Positions 58,558-64,000 of a stretch of DNA of 64,000 nt are shown piece by piece (positions within the stretch are counted from its first letter, which is position 1; every line of letters starts with the position of its first letter). A model generated the notes under the pieces. The model searched no databases. It saw only the letters and a list, made by a program, of their open reading frames with translations, and was not told where the DNA came from. A program made the position numbers and the translations under genes. The DNA is taken from positions 1 through 64,000 of the forward strand of contig NZ_LIVT01000006.1 in assembly GCF_001905905.1 (NCBI RefSeq). Direction: 5' to 3'. The stretch is from Streptomyces sp. CB02366. Its GTDB lineage: Bacteria > Actinomycetota > Actinomycetes > Streptomycetales > Streptomycetaceae.

Positions 58558-58957
58558 CACGGGACTCCAGGGTGAGTGACGACTGGGGGAGCACGGCGCG
58601 CGCGGCGATGAGGGAGCGGCGCGTGGCGTACGGAGCTGCGTGTCGTGGAGCACGGCGCGCGTGGCGTACGGAAGCTGCGCGTCGCGTGGAGCACGGGGCC
58701 GAGGCGTGAAGAGCGCACGCCCGGCCGTGAGGGGTGACGGACTCTGTCCCGGAGTCGCGTCGTACGTGGAGCCGAACCGACGAGCACTCCGGGTGGCTGC
58801 GTCACCAGGCCACCGGAGCCCGCGGGGAGTGTGCCCCGCTCAGATGAGATTAACCGGCGGGTAACGAGCGCGCCACCCCTGGATCCGTGTGCCCTGGACC
58901 ACACCGCCTCCGCCGTCCCGCCCCGTACGGAACGTGTCCGTGGATACGCTGAGCGTC
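58558..58957. other. 400-base gap with imperfect tandem repeats
   Basis: Holds the leader of the dehydrogenase gene (minus) and the promoter of the HEAT-repeat gene (plus). An imperfect tandem repeat of 38 bases spans about 58619-58697: the segment with GTGGCGTACGG starts at 58623 and 58661, and GTGGAGCACGG follows in both. No gene is supported in it. Confidence 0.55.
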
Positions 58958-59530
58958 ATGGATGAGGAGTTCCGTTCACTCATGGACCGGCTGGAACCCG
59001 AGGCTGCGGGGTCTCCGGCGTACCCCCGGCTCGTCGCCGCCGAGGATCCGGAAGAGCTGGCCCGGGTCCTGGTCGAGCCGCGCCAACCCCTGTGGGCGCG
59101 CGAGATAGCCGCCTTCCGGCTCGGTTGCGCGGGCGACCGGAGGGCCTTCGAGACGCTGGTGCTCCTGCTCAACCACCGCGACCCCGAACGCTGCGTCTCC
59201 GCCGCCCACGCCCTGTACCTCCTGGGCGACCCGCGTACCCCGCGCGCGGCCGCCGCCCTCGCCACCAACACCCTGCGCACCGCCTACGCCCTGCACCCGG
59301 TGCGGTTGCTGACCGACCTGCGCGCCCCGGAGTCGGTCCCCGCCCTCGTCGAGACCCTCGGCAGGCTGCTGGCCCCCGGCGAACCCCACTGGCGCGTCGC
59401 CCTCGCCTGCGTGGAGGGGCTCGGCCGGCTCGCCGACGAACAGGCCCGCCCGGTCCTCACGGCGGCTCTCCCGCACCCCCGCGTCGGCGCGGCGGCCGCG
59501 GCGGCGCTCAGCCGGCTGCCCGGCCCGTGA
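58958..59530 (+). CDS. HEAT-repeat protein
   Basis: A 190-residue all-helical protein; from residue 30 on it reads as consecutive HEAT-like helix pairs: AEDPEELARVLVEPRQPLWA, GDRRAFETLVLLLNH, CVSAAHALYLLGD, APESVPALVETLGRLL and ALPHPRVGAAAAAALSRL. These bind proteins and have no catalytic site. ATG 58958 selected. Function unknown; monocistronic with a terminator following. Confidence 0.7.
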   Translation: MDEEFRSLMDRLEPEAAGSPAYPRLVAAEDPEELARVLVEPRQPLWAREIAAFRLGCAGDRRAFETLVLLLNHRDPERCVSAAHALYLLGDPRTPRAAAALATNTLRTAYALHPVRLLTDLRAPESVPALVETLGRLLAPGEPHWRVALACVEGLGRLADEQARPVLTAALPHPRVGAAAAAALSRLPGP

Positions 59531-59589
59531 GCGGGTCCGTCGCGTCCGCGCCCTCCGGCGGAACGCGCTCGCGGCCCTTCCAGGCCGGA

Positions 59590-59629
59590 CCGCCCCCGCA
59601 CCCGGGGAGGAAGCCGGGTACGGGGGCGG
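59590..59629. terminator. Bidirectional terminator between HEAT-repeat and S33 peptidase genes
   Basis: CCGCCCCCGCACCCGG (59590-59605) pairs with CCGGGTACGGGGGCGG (59614-59629), a 16-bp stem with one mismatch, between convergent genes. Confidence 0.75.
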
Positions 59630-59639
59630 CCGGGCCGGG

Positions 59640-61226
59640 TCAGCGGCGGAAGCCGAGCAGGCCGTGCAGCCGGCTGCCCTCGCTGTTGTCCACCGACTGG
59701 GCCGCCGCCTTCTCGGCCGGCAGCGGCCTCGGCTCCGGGAGGGCTGCGCACACCGCGTCCGCCTCGCCCCGGCCGCGCGGGACGGTGCCGTCGGCCAGAT
59801 AGGCCGTCAGGTGCCTGTCCAGGCAGTCGTTTCCGCTCAGCGTGATGCCGTGGTTGCCGCCGCCCTCCTCCACGACGAGGCTGGAGCCCTTGAGCTTGCG
59901 GTGCATGCTGAGCGCGCCGCCGTACGGGGTCGCCGCGTCGTCGGTGGCCTGAAGGATGAGCGCCGGGGGCAGCTGCCGGTTGTCCACCGGGACCGGGCGC
60001 AGCGGAGGCACCGGCCAGTCCGCGCACGGCGCGTTGTACCAGGTGTTGTTCCACGTCATGAACGGCGCTTTCCCGTGGATGCGCCGGCTGTCGTTGCGCC
60101 AGGTGCTCCAGTGCTCGGGCCAGGCGGCGTCGCGGCACTGGACGGCGGTGTAGACCGAGTAGCCGTTGTCGCCGCTCGCGTCGACCGCGCCGAAGTTCTC
60201 GTACACCTCGACCAGCGCCTCGGCGTCCCGGTTCTTCACGTACGCGGCGAACGCCTCGGCGAGGTAGGGCCAGTAGCCGTTGTAGTACCCGCCGGGCAGG
60301 AAGGCGTCCTCCAGCTCGCTCGCGCCGACCGTGCCGCCGGCGGGCTTTCGCGCCACGTCCGCCCGCATCCGGTACCAGGCGGCCTCGACGCGGGCCGGGT
60401 CGGCGCCCAGGCCGTACGCCGCGTCGTTCTTCGCGACCCAGGCGGCGAACGCCTTGTGCCGGTCGTCGAAGGCGTAGTCCTGGCCCAGGTTGCCCTCGTA
60501 CCAGACGTCGTCCGGGTCGACGACCGAGTCCAGGACCAGGCGGCGCACCCGCTCCGGGTACAGCTTGGCGTAGACCGCGCCGAGGTAGGTGCCGTAGGAG
60601 TAGCCGAAGTAGTTGATCTGCCGGGAGCCCAGCGCCCGGCGGATCACGTCGAGGTCCTTGGCCGCGCTGACCGTGTCCATGTACGGCAGCACGTCGCCGT
60701 GCTTCTCGCCGCAGGCACGGGCGAACGACTCCGCCCGGTCGCGGTTGATCCGCTCCGCGCGGTAGGAGGCGGGCACCGTGTCCGGGCGCACCGGGTCGAA
60801 GTGGCCCGGTACGCAGTTCAGCGCGGGGGTGCTCCTGCCGACCCCGCGCGGGTCGAAACCGATCACGTCGTACTGCGCCGCCACCTTCTTCGGCAGCGAG
60901 GAGGCCACGAAGCCGGCCATCGACAGACCGCTGCCGCCCGGGCCGCCCGGGTTGACCAGCAGCGGGCCCTGGAAGGTCTTCGCGGTGTGCGGGACGCGGG
61001 ACAGGGCGAGCGTGATCTGACGGCCCGTGGGGCGGCGGTGGTCCAGCGGGGCGCGCACCTTCGCGCACTGGAGCGTGGGGTAGCTCTCGGTGGGGCAGTC
61101 GGTCCACTTCGGCTTCGGGGCGGGCGGCGCGCTCGCGGCGGTGGCGGCGGCCGGCCCGGGCGCGGCGGACAGCAGACCGGCGACGGTCGCGCCGACGGCG
61201 ACCAGAATTCCTGCACGTTTCGTCAT
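59640..61226 (-). CDS. Secreted S33-family tripeptidyl aminopeptidase-like protein
   Basis: A 528-residue secreted protein. Sec signal MTKRAGILVAVGATVAGLLS with cleavage about Ala28; alpha/beta-hydrolase domain with the catalytic Ser in FGYSYGTYLG, Asp in LQATDDAATP and His in GGGNHGITL, and the C-terminal Cys-containing TAP-like segment NDCLDRHLTAYL. It removes peptides from the N-terminus, like Streptomyces Tap/SlpD. ATG 61226 has GGGAGG upstream. Independent of its neighbours. Confidence 0.85.
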   Translation of the reverse strand: MTKRAGILVAVGATVAGLLSAAPGPAAATAASAPPAPKPKWTDCPTESYPTLQCAKVRAPLDHRRPTGRQITLALSRVPHTAKTFQGPLLVNPGGPGGSGLSMAGFVASSLPKKVAAQYDVIGFDPRGVGRSTPALNCVPGHFDPVRPDTVPASYRAERINRDRAESFARACGEKHGDVLPYMDTVSAAKDLDVIRRALGSRQINYFGYSYGTYLGAVYAKLYPERVRRLVLDSVVDPDDVWYEGNLGQDYAFDDRHKAFAAWVAKNDAAYGLGADPARVEAAWYRMRADVARKPAGGTVGASELEDAFLPGGYYNGYWPYLAEAFAAYVKNRDAEALVEVYENFGAVDASGDNGYSVYTAVQCRDAAWPEHWSTWRNDSRRIHGKAPFMTWNNTWYNAPCADWPVPPLRPVPVDNRQLPPALILQATDDAATPYGGALSMHRKLKGSSLVVEEGGGNHGITLSGNDCLDRHLTAYLADGTVPRGRGEADAVCAALPEPRPLPAEKAAAQSVDNSEGSRLHGLLGFRR

Positions 61227-61394
61227 GGGGCCTCCCGGGGTGGCGGGACGCGGCGCCGGATCACCGGTCCCCGCCGCATGCTCCCCGAATCGCGCGGCGG
61301 AAGGGCCCCTTCCGTGCGATTCGGCCCGTACGGTCACGCCATCGGCGCACGCGGCGGTCCGGCCCGCGGCCGCCCCGGCGCTCTCCCGCCGCCC

Positions 61395-62423
61395 TCAGAG
61401 CAGGGTCAGCCGGGTCGGGCCGGGCTCCGGGGCGGGCGGGACCGGAGCGGCGGGACGGGACTCGACGCGGCGGCCCGGCCCGATCCCGTACGCGTCCGCC
61501 AGCTCGTGCACCTGACGGGTGATCCGGCGCTGGTACCAGGTGGGGGCGTACGCCCCGTCCCCGTACATCCGCTCGTAGCGCTCCACCAGATGCGGATGGC
61601 GCCGCCCCAGCCAGTGCAGGTACCACTCCCGCGCGCCGGGGCGCAGATGCAGCACCAGCGGGGTCACCGAGGTCGCCCCCGCGGCCGCGACGGCCGCCAC
61701 GGTGGCGCGCAACTGCTCGGGGCGGTCGCCGAGGAAGGGGATGACGGGGGCCATCAGGACCGAGCAGCCGATGCCGGCGTCGGTGAGGGCGCGCACCGCG
61801 TCCAGCCGGCGATCGGGGGAGGGGGCGCCCGGCTCGACCGCGCGCCACAGCTCCCGGTCGCCGAAGCCCACGGAGACCGAGACGCCGACCTCGGCCACCT
61901 CGGCGGCCCGGCGCAGCAACTCCAGGTCCCGCAGGATCAACGTGCCCTTGGTGAGGATCGAGAACGGGTTCGCCCGGTCGCGCAGGGCGGAGATGACGCC
62001 CGGCATGAGCCGGTACCGGCCCTCCGCCCGCTGGTAGCAGTCGACGTCGGTCCCGATGGCGACGTGCTCCCCCTGCCAGTGCCGCGCCCCCAGTTCGCGC
62101 TGGAGCAGCTCGGCGGCGTTGGTCTTGACGACGATCTGCGAGTCGAACCCGGTGCCGGTGTCCAGGCCCAGACGGCTGTGGGCCTTGCGGGCGAAGCAGT
62201 ACACGCAGGCGTGTGTGCAGCCCCGGTAGGGGTTCACCGTCCATTCGAACGGCATTCGCGAAGCCCCGGGCACCCGGTTCAGGATCGAACGGGCCCGGAT
62301 CTCGTGGAAGGTGACGCCCCGGAACCCGGGGGCGTCGAACGTGCGCGTGGTCACCGCGTCCGCGGCGAAGAGCGCGCTGTTCCCGGGCGTCGGGTTCTTC
62401 TCGACCGGATGGTCCCAGCGCAT
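61395..62423 (-). CDS. Rv2578c-family radical SAM protein, SOS-regulated
   Basis: A 342-residue radical SAM enzyme; CTHACVYC gives Cys69, Cys73 and Cys76 of the 4Fe-4S site. It belongs to the spore-photoproduct-lyase-like group typified by mycobacterial Rv2578c. ATG 62423 has GAGGAGG upstream. A LexA-type SOS box, GAACACTTGTTC, lies 34 bases before it (62457-62468), matching the known LexA control of Rv2578c. DNA repair or lesion reversal is inferred from regulation and fold. Confidence 0.8.
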   Translation of the reverse strand: MRWDHPVEKNPTPGNSALFAADAVTTRTFDAPGFRGVTFHEIRARSILNRVPGASRMPFEWTVNPYRGCTHACVYCFARKAHSRLGLDTGTGFDSQIVVKTNAAELLQRELGARHWQGEHVAIGTDVDCYQRAEGRYRLMPGVISALRDRANPFSILTKGTLILRDLELLRRAAEVAEVGVSVSVGFGDRELWRAVEPGAPSPDRRLDAVRALTDAGIGCSVLMAPVIPFLGDRPEQLRATVAAVAAAGATSVTPLVLHLRPGAREWYLHWLGRRHPHLVERYERMYGDGAYAPTWYQRRITRQVHELADAYGIGPGRRVESRPAAPVPPAPEPGPTRLTLL

Positions 62424-62456
62424 GGACGCCTCCTCGGTAGCACTCCTCGCAGAATA

Positions 62457-62468
62457 GAACACTTGTTC
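62457..62468 (-). promoter_or_regulatory. LexA (SOS) box before the radical SAM gene
   Basis: GAACACTTGTTC matches the actinobacterial LexA consensus GAACNNNNGTTC with an AT-rich centre. It is 34 bases upstream of ATG 62423 on the minus strand. Confidence 0.8.
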
Positions 62469-62652
62469 CCTTGATCGTGCGAGGCGGGCCGCGCGGCTCG
62501 CGGACCACGTCCTCGCCGACCCCGGGGGAAGCGAATTCCGCGTCCTCGTCACCCGCCGCCCCTGAGCCGGACCCACCCCGATTTTGAGCGGCCGTACCCG
62601 AGGTGGTTGGCTCAGCACACCCCCCGAACCACGGAGAGCCGGAGGAACAGCC

Positions 62653-63096
62653 ATGGCGCAGGTCGAGGCGACGACGGAGCGGATCATCGCGGCGGACGCG
62701 GACACGGTGTTCGACGCCCTGGCCGACTACAAGGACGTCCGCGGCAAGGTGTTGACCGGGCACTTCAGCGAGTACGAGGTCCGGGAGGGCGGGGACGGCG
62801 AGGGCACCCTCGTCCACTGGAAGCTCCAGGCGACCAGCAAGCGGGTCCGCGACTGCCTGCTGGAGGTCAGCGAGCCGACCGACGGGCAGCTCGTCGAGAA
62901 GGACCGCAACTCCTCCATGGTCACCACCTGGACCGTCACCCCGGCCGGCGAGGGCCGGTCCAAGGCCGTCGTGACCACGGTCTGGGAGGGCGCCGGCGGC
63001 ATCGGCGGCTTCTTCGAGCGCACCTTCGCGCCCAAGGGCCTCGGCCGGATCTACGACGAGCTCCTCCAGAACCTCGCCGCCGAGGTCGAGAAGTAA
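62653..63096 (+). CDS. SRPBCC-family protein
   Basis: A 147-residue START-like domain: MAQVEATTERIIAADADTVFDALADYKDVR, the VHWKLQATSKRVRDCLLEVSE strand and a C-terminal helix ERTFAPKGLGRIYDELLQNLAAEV. It resembles the protein at 35872 in fold but not closely in sequence. Good GGAGG before ATG 62653. Ligand unknown. Confidence 0.8.
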   Translation: MAQVEATTERIIAADADTVFDALADYKDVRGKVLTGHFSEYEVREGGDGEGTLVHWKLQATSKRVRDCLLEVSEPTDGQLVEKDRNSSMVTTWTVTPAGEGRSKAVVTTVWEGAGGIGGFFERTFAPKGLGRIYDELLQNLAAEVEK

Positions 63097-63108
63097 CTCC
63101 CGCTCCCC

Positions 63109-63142
63109 GCACCGGAGGCCGGTCGTCGGCGGTCTCCGGTGC
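63109..63142. terminator. Terminator after the SRPBCC gene
   Basis: GCACCGGAG (63109-63117) pairs with CTCCGGTGC (63134-63142), a 9-bp stem just after the stop codon at 63096. Confidence 0.6.
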
Positions 63143-63362
63143 GCGGTCGCCCCGGCTCCCGGGCGGGCCGGCCGCACCCTCCGGGCAGGGCTCCGCCTCA
63201 CCGGAACGGGTGGTTTTCCGCCGCGCCCGGTTGTGCGCCGTAGCGGCTCCCACCGGGGCTTAAGCCCACCGCGTGCTCCTCGTGCGCCCCCTGTCACGTT
63301 TGCCCCGCCTCGCCGCGCGATGCGAGAAATGGGCGGCGCAGATGCGACGAGGGGAGCGTTAC

Positions 63363-64000
63363 GTGGTGGGTGGGATCACGCTGGAGAAGGACGAACCGGA
63401 CGGGCCGGGAGCGGACCGCCCGGCTCCGGGGGTCTCGGCCCCGGACGGCTCGACGGCGACCGTCGACACCCCCGTCGCACCGCCCCCTGTGCCCGGCCCC
63501 GGCCCCGAAGCCGCCGAGATCAGCCCCCGCAAGGTCCGCATGGTCTTCCTCGGACTGATGCTCACCCTGCTGCTCGCGGCGCTCGACCAGATGATCGTCG
63601 CCACCGCCCTGCCGAAGATCGTCGGTGAGCTGCACGGCCTGGAGAAGATGTCCTGGGCGGTCACCGCCTACCTCCTCGCCTCCACCATCGTCCTGCCGCT
63701 CTACGGAAAGCTCGGCGACCTCTTCGGCCGCAAGGGCGTCTTCCAGTTCGCCATCGTCGTCTTCGTCATCGGCTCCGCCCTGGCGGGCTGGTCGCGCACC
63801 ATGGACGAGCTGATCGCCTTCCGGGCCCTCCAGGGCGTCGGCGGCGGCGGGCTGATGATCGGCGTCCAGGCGATCATCGCGGACATCGTCCCGGCCCGGG
63901 AGCGCGGCCGTTACATGGGCCTCATCGGCGCGGTCTTCGGCCTCGCCTCGGTCGCCGGGCCCCTCCTCGGCGGTTTCTTCACCGACCACGCCTCCTGGCG
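63363..64000 (+). CDS. DHA2-family (EmrB/QacA) MFS exporter, N-terminal part (cut by window edge)
   Basis: The first 212 codons. GTG 63363 follows a GAGGGGAG Shine-Dalgarno. An Asp/Pro-rich cytoplasmic tail of about 50 residues precedes TM1; then LDQMIVATALPKI (DHA2 motif C/D1), the loop GKLGDLFGRKGVFQ (motif A), and TM helices onward to GGGLMIGVQAIIAD and GAVFGLASVAGPLLGGF. A 14-helix drug exporter is expected. It could export a cluster product but sits at the far edge; its role is unproven. Confidence 0.85.
   Translation, partial: MVGGITLEKDEPDGPGADRPAPGVSAPDGSTATVDTPVAPPPVPGPGPEAAEISPRKVRMVFLGLMLTLLLAALDQMIVATALPKIVGELHGLEKMSWAVTAYLLASTIVLPLYGKLGDLFGRKGVFQFAIVVFVIGSALAGWSRTMDELIAFRALQGVGGGGLMIGVQAIIADIVPARERGRYMGLIGAVFGLASVAGPLLGGFFTDHASW

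Noticed and set aside
1..64000. CRISPR array, tRNA, rRNA or prophage region
   Set aside because: No evenly spaced repeats, cloverleaf or phage-type gene blocks were seen.

Overview
The window is very GC-rich, with dense genes, frequent GTG starts, ATGA/GTGA stop-start overlaps and actinobacterial gene families (DUF6131, crotonyl-CoA carboxylase/reductase plus MeaA, an actinobacterial LexA box). It is almost certainly a Streptomyces chromosome. I saw no tRNA, rRNA, CRISPR array or intact transposase.

Region 1 (1-1,500): the start of etfB (electron-transfer flavoprotein beta, cut by the window edge) diverges from a TetR regulator, followed by a DUF35 zinc-ribbon/OB-fold protein. The etfB-tetR gap carries a two-site operator that reappears, 31 of 41 bases identical and with the same spacing, upstream of ccr 54 kb away.

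Region 2 (1,552-21,334): a secondary-metabolite cluster. Thirteen genes run leftward from 21,334 to 5,089, nearly all translationally coupled: five ketosynthase-type enzymes (three KAS I/II-like, two KAS III-like), a fused CoA-transferase, four ketoreductase-type SDRs (one on a degenerate second SDR domain), a CocE-type hydrolase, an acyl-CoA ligase and a crotonase. An alpha/beta hydrolase, a MarR/GbsR regulator, an amidohydrolase-like protein and a DJ-1/PfpI protein follow. There is no acyl carrier protein, acyltransferase domain or dehydratase. Five ketosynthases, four ketoreductases, a ligase, a NonS-like crotonase and an adjacent NonR-like esterase match the ACP-less macrotetrolide (nonactin) polyketide system. 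Pamamycin is the nearest alternative, but its aminotransferase and N-methyltransferase are absent. Two adjacent KAS proteins have lost the first catalytic His, which fits ketosynthases that make C-O rather than C-C bonds.

Region 3 (21,536-25,766): an ABC exporter pair, then a crotonase co-transcribed with a LuxR-type regulator that has a degenerate receiver and a TTA (bldA-dependent) codon.

Region 4 (25,767-43,000): ordinary chromosome: inositol-monophosphatase-like enzyme, FAD oxidoreductase, macrodomain protein, Ada-AlkA plus Ogt alkylation repair, a Mn2+ exporter behind a yybP-ykoY riboswitch, small proteins, glycerate kinase, and a livFGHMK-type branched-chain amino-acid ABC operon with a divergent PucR-type regulator across a perfect 16-bp palindrome. 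A 181-bp MITE-like element lies just after it.

Region 5 (43,186-45,865): a three-gene cassette of unknown purpose (methyltransferase, DUF1796, PIG-L deacetylase).

Region 6 (45,982-58,557): phosphatidylethanolamine synthesis (psd-pssA), then the ethylmalonyl-CoA pathway operon ccr-meaA-lyase-MaoC-acyl-CoA dehydrogenase, a GNAT protein, a membrane-anchored Mrr-like nuclease, a second TetR paralogous to the first, and a double-length 3-hydroxyacyl-CoA dehydrogenase. This pathway makes ethylmalonyl- and methylmalonyl-type precursors, the kind that diversify macrotetrolide side chains, so the shared operator could link precursor supply, ETF and the cluster edge.

Region 7 (58,958-64,000): HEAT-repeat protein, secreted S33 peptidase, an SOS-box-controlled radical SAM protein, an SRPBCC protein and the beginning of a DHA2-family MFS exporter.
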